A DNA stretch of 64,000 nt from Acanthosepion esculentum (GCA_964036315.1 OZ038511.1:7501-71500); one strand, 5' to 3'. Shown: positions 10,698 to 22,659, counted from the stretch's first letter. Notes: generated by a model from the letters alone, not told the origin. Made by a program: numbers and translations.

Positions 10698-13056
10698 GTT
10701 ATTTTACTATAAAAATGTATTATTGATCATTTTATTATAAAAATGTACCTTGATTTTTGTTTCGGTATGGGGTTCCTATTTTCCCATAGCTGGGACCCTA
10801 ACAGGTGATACCATCCTGGGTCAGGGTGGACCTGGGAACTAGCAGTTAAGAGGTGGTTCCATATTCCTCAAAACTTCCTTTCTCCAATCAGAGTCCTTGC
10901 TGCCAGATGTAGTTTATAGTCATGCCCAGGTCAAATTTTGCAAATAAAACTTAAAATCAATATTACCCAGTATCATTATCATTAATTTTTCACAATAGCA
11001 ATTAAAAGCAATATTTATTTCGCATTTCAACTAGGCAAATCTTCTGGTAATCCATTGTTACTATTTCTTTTCTCACTTCTCAAAAGTACCTCAGCTCATT
11101 ACAACAGAGTTAAGAGAGAGAGAGAGAGAGGGAGGGAGCCGTAAAAGCTTGGTGGAGCACATAGTGAGCACTCACCATATGACAACCCAAATCACACTCT
11201 CCACACACACAAGCACCCACCAAACTCATGGCTAGAACACTTTGTTGATTAGCAACAATCTGGCATCCAAGAATTCTTTCTATGTGGCCAGCCTTCACCC
11301 AGTAATGAGCGGTCAACAACTATCTTCATTCTCACTGTTCAATCAAACCAACCGTACAACAGTGCATCAAAGTTTGTATCCATCCAATAACCAATTGACA
11401 GGAAAGACACAGTCTATCCCTTGATAATTTTATGCATAATCTCAAATGACAAACAATTATGGTTTTCAATATTTGCTTTAAAAATGAATAAGTACATAAA
11501 ATTATTCCTGTATTCCAGTCAAGCCTTAAAAACAATTTACCTTTAAACACAAACAATACCAGATTCCAATGGTCTATGGCATTTGCACTCAATTCAACCC
11601 TACTTATGCCTTTTGAAAAGTCGGGGGTGACAAGACCATCAATGTTATCCTTGATCACAGCCCATCAGACACTGTGCTCACTCATGGTTGTTGGTATTAC
11701 AATCAACTATGAGGTGCACACTCTCACAATTATCTCTCATGCTCGCAAGTACACCTATCACACATTAAGGGCAAGTTGATTTTGGAATGGTGGTATTGCA
11801 CTGAATTTGCAAGTTGAGGTTTGACAGGATAAATAATGATACAAAATATTTTTTCTAAATCTTTACCATTTTTTAAGCAAACAAGTTTAAACATATAATT
11901 TAGGTGTCGAAAGAGCAGTTAAATTAACTACTAAAGTTTCATAAATTATATATTGACAAGAAGCAAGGAACAAACACATTATTAGTAAATCATTGTGCCA
12001 TCAAATGACCTTCATTTACTTCGAGGGGAAATAATAATATACCTAAACTGTTCAGTATAATGTAACATGTTATACAGTTTGGTAGTTTTAGTGATTTTCA
12101 ATAAAGAATTCAAATTTAAAACATTTTGTTTTATAATTTGTGCCCAGCAGCAGTATTAGGGTGCTATATACACTTTTATCTACTTTTTGTTTTTATCAAT
12201 TATGACCTATCAAATTGTGTAAGATCTTATCCACTGAATAGCTTTTTTTGTAATTTTTACAGTTCTCACTTATTGAATACAGTAAAAGATTGCATATTTT
12301 GCTTGTGGTGATTCATAATTAGAATTCTGGTTTGAATATATTTTCCATTCAATGTATCTAATGCAAAAGAATATTAACTTGATTTGGATTTATTCTTGAA
12401 AAAGTAAAATTTTGAAGTCAGTTTGTAAGCAAAATCCTGCAGAAATTAGGTATTTCTCTACATTTATTTTCAAACAATCTTTAAAACCATATGTTCAAAA
12501 ATTGGTAAAAGAAGCTGTAAATCTAATTTTGGGTGTTACTACCTATTCCACTAAACCCCAGTTTTCGCATCGAGTTCAGTGTTGATTTTGTAAAAAAAAA
12601 AAAAAAGTGAAAAATCAACCTGCACACACGGGACCTGATCAATGGCAACATTTAGCTCAAAGAACAATTCCCAAATCTTGCTAATAACAACAATAAATCA
12701 AACAACTTATTTGCCTTATTCCACAGAAGATGAGGATGGTGAGGACTACACAACTTATAAAATTGACATATGAGTAAATTATTTGAAAAATTTTCCAGCA
12801 CTAACCTACCACAGTAGTTAGCAAACCATTGATATATTTTGCATTTATTTGCCATGTAGAACTTCTTTCCCCTGAGTTCTTTACTTGTGCACAAACTATA
12901 ACAATTCCCTTTACTTTTACCACTTTGAAAATTAAGTACTTCACTTGCTAAACACTTTCATAATGAAAATTTCTACTAACTTTAAACATCATAAAAATAA
13001 TTTTCACCAAACACATTCTACTACTCAAGACTCTCAAAATACTAATTGAATTTGTC
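10698..13056. other. no recognisable gene
   Basis: Contains a short (GA)n at 11113-11130. The phrase agtcatgcccaggtcaa near 10918 also occurs at 3283 beside the PLE fragment, so both may be remnants of one repeat. Short frames around 11110-11780 and 12652-12894 match nothing I recognise. Confidence 0.5.
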
Positions 13057-13140
13057 CCTAACATTTGACATGATGGAATGCATTCAAGAATCAGCCTCCA
13101 AAAAACAACAGTTGCTCTACGGAAAGAGAATCTTTATAAT
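13057..13140 (+). repeat. flank duplicated with fragment C
   Basis: These 84 bp upstream of the copy B LTR (from cctaacatttgacatgatgg to tttataat) recur at 9250-9332 in front of fragment C with few changes. The last five bases ATAAT are the copy B target-site duplication. The sequence itself has no known identity. Confidence 0.8.
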
Positions 13141-13420
13141 TGTTGTAGCATACCTACAGATGATAATGGGTATGCCGCCATTCCCATAAAAACAGTAGAG
13201 AATACTCTATGTGTGGATCTGCAGTCTGCAGTTGGAGATTCATTGTGGAATTTACTTGACTCACTTCTAGCAGTTCAATACTTCTACATGCCACTGGCGA
13301 ATCATATGTGTGTTGTTCTTGTCCTAAGTATTATCGTTCATTATCAACCTTCATGCGATTATTCTACTCAGTAACCTTCATGTGATTATTCTATTCAGTA
13401 ACCTTCCCCAGGTTACAACA
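13141..13420 (+). repeat. copy B 5' LTR
   Basis: 280 bp. It contains a 27-bp tandem duplication at 13346-13372 and 13373-13399 (aaccttcatgYgattattct...) that is absent from the 3' LTR and from fragment C. This accounts for the length difference from the 249-bp 3' LTR. Confidence 0.88.
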
Positions 13421-13579
13421 TTTTGGCAACAAAGATTAGCCAAAATTACAACATTTTAGTGACAAGGATTTATCTAAATCAGAAAACATCACTAGTGTGA
13501 CACTTTGGTGTGAAGAATTTGACCACAAATTTGGCAAAAAATGATATTGCCAAAATTGCATAGTAAAATTCACCAAAGC
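13421..13579 (+). promoter_or_regulatory. copy B leader with candidate primer-binding site
   Basis: TGGCAACAAAGATT begins at 13424, three bases inside the LTR end, where Ty3/Gypsy elements place a tRNA primer site starting TGG. A second unit acaacattttagtgacaagg follows at about 13448. The matching tRNA was not identified. Confidence 0.45.
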
Positions 13580-14421
13580 ATGAAAATGGAAGACTTTAAA
13601 ATGATACTACTTAAAATGGTCAAATGGCAAGATGAAAAGCAAAAAAGGTACGAACAAAAATTAAAAAAACTCATGGAAATGTTGGTAGAACAATAGAAAA
13701 TGTTCACAAATAATAAGAATGGATATTGTGAAGACACTCTCGTAAATACAATTGTGGAATTTCATTACCTACCAGAAAAAAAGAGTTAACTTTTTCGTCG
13801 TATTTCCATAGATACAAAGATAAGTATAAGACTGATTGTGCAAACTGGTTCAACAATAAAAAGGCCACACTTTTGCTAAGGAAATTAGGCACTGTTGAAC
13901 ACACTAAGTTCATAAGCTATATATTGCCAAAGAAGACTAGTGAGCTGACATTTAAACAAATGGTAATTTTGCTTTCAGAAGTTTTCAGCTCGAAAATGTC
14001 TTTGTTCCATCAAAGATGGAAATGCATGAATTTTGTGAAAAATGAAGATGGCGACTTCAAAACATTCGTGACATTGTGAACGAGAATTGTGAAAAGTTCA
14101 AATTGGCGGAATTAAGCCCTGACAATTTTAAATGCTTGATATTTGTGCAAGGGCTGGTGTCAACAAAAGAGACTGAAATCCAAAGAAGGATTTTAAATAA
14201 ATTGGAAAACGAATCCAATTTAACATTGCAAAACTTAGCAAAAGATTGTCAGAAATTTATAAATGTTCATCAAGAAGCCAAAGATATTGAGATAAGTGGT
14301 GTGTTGCACATTAAAGAAGTGCGTCAAAAACATAAACTGAAAAAAAACATCACTCCTAAGCCTTGTTACACTTGTGGAAAATTACAATGGTATAAGGATT
14401 GTCCTTACAAATAGTGTGGGG
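13580..14421 (+). pseudogene. copy B gag
   Basis: It starts MKMEDFKMILLKMVKWQDEK, with a stop near 13695 and frame changes near 13790 and 14075. Capsid-like segments ISYILPKKTSELTFKQMVIL and FKLAELSPDNFKCLIFVQGL precede a nucleocapsid-like CYTCGKLQWYKDCPY at about 14361-14410. The CCHC His is not visible: the position where a glycine-rich His usually sits reads LQWY. Gag would package element RNA; this copy is broken in at least three places. Confidence 0.8.
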
Positions 14422-14757
14422 AAAAAAGAACATAAAAAACCCCACTGTAAGACAAAATTTAAAAAACAAGTGAGTAATTACATTAAAATTTCTGATGTGG
14501 ATAAATCTCCTATAAGAAAATTTGTGCAGGTAAATATCCTGAACAAAAATATCAGACTGCAACTCAACAGTGGTTCTGATTTGAATATAATAAATGTTTA
14601 TACATGGAGAAAATTTGGTAAACCAATGTTAATGGTTACAGGACGGAAAATAGAATTTGAAGGCAAATTTATGACAAATGTAACGTTAAAAGATAAAATC
14701 TTCAAGTTAAGACTTTTTGTCATGAAAAGCATGAATAACCAGTTTGGAACAGTCTGA
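14422..14757 (+). pseudogene. copy B aspartic protease
   Basis: The frame reads IRLQLNSGSDLNIINVYTWR at 14551-14610. Retroviral-type proteases need D-S/T-G. The same place in copy D reads LQLDSGSDL. Here the catalytic Asp codon is AAC (Asn) at 14566-14568. The stop at 14755-14757 separates it from RT. The protease would cut Gag-Pol and is predicted inactive. Confidence 0.8.
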
Positions 14758-14869
14758 ACAATTCCTTTTGCTAAAAAGTGAAAGGTTTTACTAATGAAGC
14801 AGAAAGTCTAAAAGAAGAATTAAATAATAAATTCCCAGACATGTTTTCTGGTGAGTTAGCAGGTGCAAG

Positions 14870-15540
14870 AATATGGAAGCTAAGTTTGAGCTAAACGAAA
14901 ATGTTCAACCAGTTTTCAAAAAGAAAAGAAATGTACCATTTGTTTTGCTAAAACAAATTGATGATGAGCTTAAGAGACTCGAAAAAATGTTTTTTTTTTA
15001 TCGAAGGTGAAATATAGCGATTAGACTTCACCAACTGTTTATATAACGAAAAAGTCGAAAGGGATACATGTCTGCGCAGATTTTTCCATGGGCTTAAACG
15101 ATGCCCTCAAAAGTTATCATTACCCACTTCTGGGGCTGGAAGATGTTTTTGTGCAGCTTAGTGGGAGTCTGATATTTTTCAAAATTGACCTAAGTGACAC
15201 GTATCTTCAGATTCCAGTAGGCGATGAATGTTCAAGATTATGGACCATAAATACACATCATGGGATGTACAAATTTAATCATTTGTCTTTCAGCATAAAG
15301 CTCACTCCAGCAATGTTTCAGCAAGTAATGGACACAATGCTGAGTGGACTAGACTTTGTAGTTGCATATTTTGACAATATTTTGCTGAAAAGTGAATACC
15401 CTAAGAACACGAGAAAAACATTTACAAAGTTTTCAGAAGAATTCAGGACTATGAATTCAAACTGAAGAATGAAAAGTATGAATTCTTATTGGAAAAATTA
15501 AATATTTAGGTCAGATAATTGACAAGAAGGGCAGGAGACC
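14870..15540 (+). pseudogene. copy B reverse transcriptase
   Basis: An early degraded part (FELNENVQPVFKKKR near 14885) has a T-run break at about 14990. From 15088 an open 125-codon frame has IFFKIDLSDTYLQIPV (first catalytic Asp present), the primer-grip-side MFQQVMDTML, and the polymerase box. The box reads YFDN at 15367-15378 instead of YxDD: the second Asp is changed to Asn (GAT/GAC to AAT). The frame shifts again at about 15420 and 15500. The enzyme would copy element RNA into DNA and is predicted dead. Confidence 0.85.
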
Positions 15541-15571
15541 AGATCCAGCATGTGCCAGTGCTATAAAAGAC

Positions 15572-16060
15572 ATGCCTGCTCCTGTAAATGCCAGTATGCT
15601 ACAAAGTTTTCTGGGGTTAGCAAGTTACTATAATGTATTTGTACCAAATATGTATTGCTTGCGAGCTCTGTTGAATGAGTTTTTGAAGAAAGAATGGTCT
15701 TGGATGACGGAATGCCAGGAAGCATTTGAGAAAATTAAAAATATACTAATTTCAGACTTGTTCTTGACACACTACGATCCAAAAAAAGAAATAATTGTAG
15801 TAAGTGATGCTAGTACGTATGGTATAGGAGCCTGCATTATGCATAATCTAGAAGATGGCTTGATTAAACCACTTCTTCCAGCTGAGAAAAATTACTCCGT
15901 GATTGAAAAGGAAAGTTTAAGGATTGTCTTTGCTCCAAAAAAATTTCATAGATTCATTCACAGGAGAAGGTTTACTCTACAAACAGATCACAAACCGTTG
16001 ATAGCTATTTATGGGTCCAAAAAAGGATTACTGGCTCATACAGCTAATAGGTTACAATGA
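15572..16060 (+). pseudogene. copy B RT connection and RNase H
   Basis: The frame has MLQSFLGLASYYNVFVPNMY, then the RNase H start IIVVSDASTYGIGACIMH with Asp present, VIEKESLRIVF with Glu present and LQTDHKPLIAIYGSKKG with Asp present. It ends at a TGA in the position of the conserved Trp (NRLQ*WG). It is the best kept part of copy B pol but has no start of its own. Confidence 0.85.
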
Positions 16061-16264
16061 TGGGGGAAACATTTTATGAAATTACAATTAATTATTACAA
16101 CATTAAAATGTAATTCTTACCATCGTGTAAATTAAGTCATGCAGACGGGTTGTCCAGACTTATTCCAAGGAATAATGAACCTTTAGAAGACACAGTCATT
16201 GCTTCTCTACAATCAGAAGTAGAGATAATAAAAACTATAATGCAATACTGTACAGGAACTACCT

Positions 16265-17011
16265 GTGACATTGGAAGATATAAAAAGTAAAGTGTTGGAG
16301 GATAAATTTATTATTGAAATGAAGAAAAAACTTAAAGACAGGACTAAAGCAGATTCAGGAGTATACGTAATGTATGATGACATTCCCATGTACAGCGAAA
16401 GAGTAGTGGTACCTTTGGCACTACAAAAGAGAATCCTGAAAGAATTTCATGCAAAACATCCTGGTATATCCAGAATGACAAGCTTGATGAGAAGTTATGT
16501 ATACTGGCGTAGCATGGATAGAGACATTAAATGTCTGGTGAAGTCATGCAAAAGCTGTACTTTGGCAGCTAAAGCACCACCAATTAAGTTCAACCAATGG
16601 CCAGAAAATGACTGCCCATGGCCACATCTGCATATTGACTTTGCTGGTCCACTTAATGAGACATATTATTTAATTGTCATAGACAGTTTTTCCAAGTGGC
16701 CAGAGATATTCAGATGTAACCAACCAACCACGCAAGTAGTAATTCAGTTTCTACACAAACTGTTTATGAGGTTCGGAGTACCAGATTCGATTGTGTCAGT
16801 TAACAGCACTCAATTTACATTGAAAGAATTTAAGGAATTTTGCAAAATGTTTGTGGTAGAGCACATAACAATTGCCTCTTACCATTCTAGAAGTAACGGC
16901 CAGGCAGTGTGTTTTGTGGATACCTTCAAAAGGGCTCTTAAGAAAAAAATCAACAGATGCTGCATTACAGCAATTTTTACAGGTGTATATGCTTACACTG
17001 AATGGAAATAG
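16265..17011 (+). pseudogene. copy B integrase
   Basis: A 248-codon frame. The zinc region EFHAKHPGISRM...CKSCTLAAKAPP keeps HHCC. The core HLHIDFAGPLNETYYLIVID keeps the first catalytic Asp. The second reads IVSVNSTQF where copy D has LVTDNGMQF (Asp to Val, codon 16799-16801). The Glu in NGQAERF of copy D is Val here (NGQAVCF, codon 16907-16909, GTG). Two of the three DDE residues are lost, so it cannot integrate DNA even though the frame is open. Confidence 0.88.
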
Positions 17012-17470
17012 GCCTTTGGCTATGACTGCAGCAGAAATTATGTTTGCATGGAAAATACAATCATTTTTTGACAAACTCATACCCAATAAGAAAAAACATG
17101 TTTATGCAGTCCAAAAACCTGAAAAAATTTTTTTTATAAAATTGGTTAAAAGGTTTTTTACCCTACATACCAGTCAAATAAAACATATCGGGAAGTCGGA
17201 ACTGTCGTCCGAAGAATTGGCAGAATGGTGTATCTCGTAAAAGGTCCTGAAATGGTGCACAAAAGGTACTATAATCAGATTAAAAGTAGGTATTCAACTG
17301 AAGAGAACACTACTCTAGACGAGGTTGAACCTATGGAGGTTATTTTTGATACTTTCGCATTGCCTACCCCTCAGAAATCTCTGAAGATAGAAGTTCAAAT
17401 GAGACAGAGTAAAAGAAAAAGAAAGGATACGAAAAGGATCAAAGTCAACCCAAAAAGGAAAAAATATTGA
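17012..17470 (+). pseudogene. copy B integrase C-terminal domain and basic tail
   Basis: Frames shifted from the core continue with ALQQFLQVYMLTLNGNRPLA and AAEIMFAWKIQSFFDKLIPN, then MVYLVKGPEMVHKRYYNQIK and a Lys/Arg-rich end RKRKDTKRIKVNPKRKKY before TGA at 17468. Copy D has the same ending (SPRKRKFTEPLEIDPKKKRY), which shows that it is the true C terminus of pol in this family. Confidence 0.82.
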
Positions 17471-17496
17471 CACTGTACAGAATAAATCCAAAGGGG

Positions 17497-17745
17497 TGGT
17501 GTAGCATACCTACAGACGATAATGGGTATGCCCCCATTCCACTAAATACAGTAGGGAATACTGTATGTGTTGGTCTGCAGTTTGAGGTTCACTGTGAAAT
17601 TTACTTGACTCACTTCTAGCAGTTGACTACTACATCTATGTGCCGCTGGTGAATCTTATATGTGTTGTTCTTGTCCTAAGTATTATCGTTCATTACCAAC
17701 CTTCATGTGATTATTCTATTCAGTAACATTCCCTAGGTGACAACA
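17497..17745 (+). repeat. copy B 3' LTR
   Basis: 249 bp, TGGTGTAGCATACC to GGTGACAACA. It is preceded by the polypurine-type aaaggggtgg and followed by ATAAT (17746-17750), the partner of 13136-13140. It differs from the 5' LTR at many positions besides the 27-bp duplication, so the insertion is old. Confidence 0.88.
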
Positions 17746-17750
17746 ATAAT

Positions 17751-20430
17751 CAACAACAAAATTTACTGATAAGTAAGAATAAACACTGATTTCCTCTATG
17801 AGCCACATACCTACAAGCAATTCAGTTCAGTGCTGTCAACATGAACCTGTGACATTGTCACACGCCAGTAACAGAAACACAACTTCACCCAACCAGAATG
17901 ACCTTTGACTTGCACTGACCAAATCTAATGTTTAAAAAAATGTCTAAAAAATTTACTTCAATATTTATAACACTAAAAGAATCAGATAATTATATGATTT
18001 TACTGAACTTCTTGAAAACTATTCAGTAAATTTTTTTTTTTTTTCAAAAGTTTCCTTTTCTTTAATTCTGTTGAAAACTTCCAGGTGTATTATTAAATTA
18101 AAATGCACATGCACACCAACAAATGCACACCTCTATACACATACTATTTCAATAAAATCTCTGGTTAATAGTGCATCCCCTTTGAAGTCACTCATGATTC
18201 TTTCCACATTTAAATAAAATATGCCTCAAACCAATGCTTGTCCATTTAAAATACTACAATTCAAATCTGAAACACGATCATTCCACCGTCAGCAATGAGA
18301 GATACAAGCTGCTAATCCATAGTCAATTTCACAATAAAAAATTCCTAAAACCCATCCCAACTGAATTGATGTGCCTTTTGACTTTACAAAGAATTAAAAA
18401 AAAAAAGTTTTCCCTGGAAAAGAAAGCCTAAATAAATAAGAGAGAGAGAGGGAAATGTTTCCAAAAGGAGAAAAATAATTCTTTTCTTTCAACTCTTTGT
18501 AACAAGTGAAAACTTTCCACATTTTCCTTTTCCCTTTCATTCTCCTTCTACCCTTACTAGAAAGTACAAAGATATCTGCATGCACCCAGCGGAAATAAAC
18601 TTTTAATGACCCCTGTCAAACATCAAAGCATTTTCAAACTCAAATGAATTCTGCTGCTACAGTTTTGTTAGGGACCAACACACATAAGAGATTTTTTTTC
18701 ATCACCCATCTAAATTTTTACCTTCATGTTCTTGCTAACCAAAACTTCCATTTTAACTGCATATTTTTTTTGTAGGTGTACTTTCTATTTTACAAATAGT
18801 AGTAACAATCTTAAACATGAAACTAAGCTGTTTATTTTAACTTCAAAATATTTGTTTTTATTTTTCTAGGGACGTTAATACCTTTTATTTGCAGAACTCA
18901 AAAAAAAAATAAAGAAACTTTTTACCTACCCATTAATATTATAAATTTCAGAAGCTTGAGTCTTTTATCCCAGTTGCCTCAACATTTCTGTGAGAATTCT
19001 AAGGAACTTGGTCATTTCCATCTTGTGTGTGTGTGTGTATGTGTGTGTGTGTGTATGTGTGTGTGTGTGTGTGTGCGCGCGCATGTATATGTGAGTGCTT
19101 TAGCTGTTGTGTCTATCTAAAAAGTTTTTTTTTTTCATTCAGCTGAACTGATGTTGGTTGGATTTTCTGGGCACTCCTTCATTTCTGTCTTCTTTTTCCT
19201 CCTCTTATTTTTCATTATGAGTGAGCATGTACATTTCTTATGTGTGTTCCATGCTTTCCTTGGGAGGTGGGAGGAATAGGGTCCCTCTGCTGTGTGTTTT
19301 CCTTTCTTTTTGGGCTTCTTTGTCGTATGTATGTGCATTCCTGAACCTTAATTAATTTGCTGAGTCTTTTCCTTCCAGGGTTTTGTCACTGTGTGGTTGC
19401 AGTCATCTTGCATTTCTGTGCATGTGAATTCTGTATCTCTCCTTGGGATGAAATCATGTCAACAGCGCCTGTTGTAAACATACTATGTGGTATCACCTAG
19501 CTTTCTACTGAGCAGCCAATGATTTTCCCACATTGCATTCCATTCTCATTCATGTCGGTATGCACCGAAACCTGAGAAAGGTCCTGCTACATGTTCACAA
19601 TGTAACAAGATGAAAAACAACTGTGACATCAAGAAATGAGGATGCAAACTTTTTTTCTATTATTATATTTAGATGTTTTATTCAGTGCTTTGTCTGGATG
19701 GACTTCTCCGAACTAACTCCTTGCCGATCTACAGATCCCAACGTGAGGCTGGCAATATGAACAGGTGGCACCAGAACCACACAATGAACAAATCTGTCTC
19801 CTGCCAAGGGCAGAGTCAAACTAACCACCCCAATCCCAATCATGACTGTGAATATAGACCAGCACCTGGAATTAATCAATGTCCAGTTTGTTATTGCTTA
19901 TTCTCCCAAAAACCCTTCACCCACTCCTTTACTTCCCCATTCAGTCAAAGTGGATGACACTTATGGGACCAGACTTCAAAAAGAAACATCTTCTGGTCAT
20001 AAAAGGGAAACACTTGAGATTGAGATAAAACTCCATCTTCCTTTTCTCTGTAGATGTCCATAGTGGTACACTGTAGCCAATCTGTAGAAAGGTATAAAGA
20101 GTTGTTACTTGAGCAACTGTTGCCTTTTTCTAAACTTGAATCAGTCTGGCCCTTCTCCTTTGAGATTTCTATAGAACTGCTGCTCACTGGAATTTTTTTC
20201 TTTGCCTGATCATTCCCTGTAAATCCTAAAGATGTTTGTGCATGAAAATCACAGTAGATCAGCAATTTTTGAAAGACCCACCTGCCTGGCACCAAGGACC
20301 ATGCCACACACAAAGTCACTTTTCTTTCCCATACTAATGCATGAAATCAAATTCTACAGGTCACTATGACCAGGTTTAAATGCCACATCATTGGCTGATT
20401 AGGGAATTTGTATAAAAGGGCATTTGTTCA
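17751..20430. other. no recognisable gene; GT microsatellite
   Basis: A (GT)n tract with interruptions lies at 19024-19080. A 94-codon plus-strand frame at 19673-19957 contains a Cys-rich stretch (GINQCPVCYCLFSQ) but no family I know, and overlapping frames on the other strand are equally long, so I do not call it. The rest is AT-rich. Confidence 0.45.
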
Positions 20431-20439
20431 TGTGTTTAT

Positions 20440-20900
20440 ATATGTATATAAATTGGGATATGCAAATTGTCCAAAGAATGGTATTTGCAAAAATTACAAA
20501 AGGATAAAATTAAGCATCTTGCAAAAAAGTCAAATCTGAGATCCAAAGCTGTACAAAATATCAAAAACCAATGGTGGAGTAACTTTGCAAGAGAAATTCA
20601 AGTGGCTGCTGACATCCACTACATCCAGTAGTTATATGATCTCCTCAAATGGACATTTGGACCAAATACATCAGCAGTATCTCCTGTGAAATCAAATGAG
20701 CAATACACTAAAGAGAGTTTTATCTCAAGAAGATTGGGGGGGGGAGGGAGTCACTTCTGTGCTACTGAACAGAGAAATCAAATGATTTTAGAGTAATCTG
20801 CACTATGAAGCAGAAATCTAGATCAGCAGACTCGAGTTTTTAGATGAACTTCTAATTATGAGAGAGAGATATGCAGAGAGCAATAAATGCATTAGACTTA
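20440..20900 (+). pseudogene. LINE fragment, region between endonuclease and RT
   Basis: The plus-strand reading has KIKHLAKKSNLRSKAVQNIK, then NQWWSNFAREIQVAADIHYI, TFGPNTSAVSPVKSNEQYTK and, further on, LEFLDEL. This is the linker in molluscan and cnidarian non-LTR retrotransposons between an apurinic-type endonuclease and reverse transcriptase. It contains stops and a G-run. It probably belongs with the RT pieces at 21525-22340, interrupted by the composite at 21090-21430. Confidence 0.65.
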
Positions 20901-21089
20901 CATAAAATATTTAGATAAAGACAGTATTTTGAGCTAAAATCTTTGCCTTTTGTGGTGAGCATTTAATTTCTGTTACATTGTAGAGGTGAGGAATGGTACT
21001 AAAGGCTGAATGGATGCCATTATTTTGCCACTTTATAAATGCAAAGACACAGAATATGATAATTACAAAGAAATTATTTTACATTATTT

Positions 21090-21430
21090 TTATATGGACA
21101 ATAGTTCTCATCATTGTTATTGTTGTCATCGTTGTTATCACAATGTTTCAGCCATTATGCCCTCTGGCTTTCATCAGGTCTATGTCAATCTGGGTAGCAT
21201 ATAGGGAATTCCAAACTGAACCCTCTATTTAATCTATGATGTTGGATTGTTTTCATTCCACTGTCCATAGCTCTGAAAGTCTTGTCTAGTTCTTAGTTTT
21301 AAATCTGCTCAGTCAATGCTCGCCCAGTTGTCACTGAATCCAAGTACAAACTGCCCGGCACAGCGACTGAACTCACAATTACTAAGTCACCAAATTCAAG
21401 AACCAATACTTTAATCCACTGTGGAGGCAA
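21090..21430 (-). repeat. SINE-like composite S1 (tRNA-like head, hammerhead-like tail)
   Basis: On the minus strand, a head near 21430-21310 reads TTAAAGTATTGGTTCTTGAA and then GTGAGTTCAGTCGC, resembling degraded RNA polymerase III A and B boxes. A body with GGTTCAGTTTGGAATTCC follows. Then comes a CTGATGA, AGCC...GGCT, GAAAC block (21177 to 21145), which has the layout of a hammerhead ribozyme core. The same order occurs at 44230-44600. It sits between two halves of a LINE. Cleavage site and stem I were not found. Confidence 0.5.
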
Positions 21431-21524
21431 AAGTTTGTGGAGAGAACTTAGATTTTTAAATTCAACCTGCCTGTTGCTATTTATGTTTGACTGCACTCAC
21501 TAAAGCTTTTCTCTTTTCTTACAG

Positions 21525-22340
21525 CTGCTGTTGTGTGTCTTTCTTTATTAGCCATTCCCATATTGGAATCAAACCCTTACCTGGGAGAACATACTAACAT
21601 TCTAATAGATAATCTGATGGAAATATCAACCTTCTGCATACAAACAACATTATATTTCCAAAATCACACTGTGGCTTCAGATTTAACTAAGGCATACTGG
21701 ACATAATCTTTACAGTTAAGCAACTACAAGAAAAGTATGTTAAACAAAATCAGGACTTATACCATGTTTTTGTTGATCTCAGGCATTTGGCACTGTGAAC
21801 AGAGAAACCATTTGGATAATTCTTGGAACATTTTGTTGTCCAGATCTTTTTGTGTCAATCATTAGATCTTTTCATCCAAACCAGGAAACTTTGTGGCAGT
21901 CTAAATAATCCTTTGAAAGTTGAGAACAGAGGATCCAATTAGTCTTACATTTTTTTTCAATCTATTTCTCAATGATGGTGATGATGATGATCGATTTTTT
22001 TTATGGTTGTTGTATGGCCAGTGTGGAAAATTGATATCACACCACAGGTAAACTTTTCAATCTTGAATGTCTTTCAATCAAAGACAAAATCATTTTACGT
22101 ATTTCATTCAAGATCTATATACTGACGACTGAATTGGACACTCATTCTCAGGAGGTTATTCAGTTTTTGATGAATAGGTTTTCTGCAGTTTGTAACTGAT
22201 TTGGCTTTACAGTAAGCTTTTCTTTAGAAAACATTGTTTTAACCATCCCCCAGGGAAACTTTACATGCTGCCTTAAATCTATGTTGAAGATAAGCTGCTA
22301 AAAGTTATCCATATACCATTTTGAAGATAAGCTGCTAAAA
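21525..22340 (+). pseudogene. LINE reverse transcriptase fragments
   Basis: In alternating frames: FPKSHCGFRFN at about 21657-21690, FTVKQLQEKYVKQNQDLYHV at 21705-21765, FVDLRHLAL where active relatives read FVDLTKAFD, and FGTVNRETIWIILGTFCCPD in a neighbouring frame. At 22050-22300 it reads CLSIKDKIILRISFKIYILT and EVIQFLMNRFSAVCN. The YADD box is not readable. It is the downstream part of the LINE seen at 20440-20900 and is long dead. Confidence 0.6.
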
Positions 22341-22659
22341 ATATTCCTACATTAGAGAGTGTACTTTAAGCCATTTTCACACTTCAGAAGATGAGATTAA
22401 TATCTTTCTGAAGAAAGCTACTAAGACTTTCAAGTCACCTGAAGCTTGTTTTCGGTCAGTTTTCCTAGATGCATGTTAATCATAAACACAAAGGTACGAG
22501 GAATAAAACAGGTATTATTTATCAAAAGTTAAGATAGTGAACTGATGTTGTAATAGAATTTATTAGGGAACATTGTGGTTTAACATTTTGACATCATTAA
22601 AAGACAATCAAGGAAATCCATTGGTAACATTTTGTTTTTAACAGTAAGGTTCACCCTGT

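Larger units (their letters stand above)
13141..17745 (+). mobile_element. Ty3/Gypsy retrotransposon copy B (full length, inactivated)
   Basis: Order: 5' LTR, leader, gag with zinc knuckle, protease, RT, RNase H, integrase, basic tail, polypurine tract, 3' LTR. The ends TGTTG...CAACA and the flanking ATAAT at 13136-13140 and 17746-17750 show a real integration. All main enzymes carry breaks or active-site losses, so it can only be a passive template. Confidence 0.9.

Noticed and set aside
11110..11779. Cluster of 60-108-codon frames on both strands
   Set aside because: No motif and mutual overlap suggest chance.
19673..20319. Overlapping frames on both strands, one with a CPVCYC stretch
   Set aside because: No family recognised and competing frames of equal length. 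Kept only as a note in the region entry.
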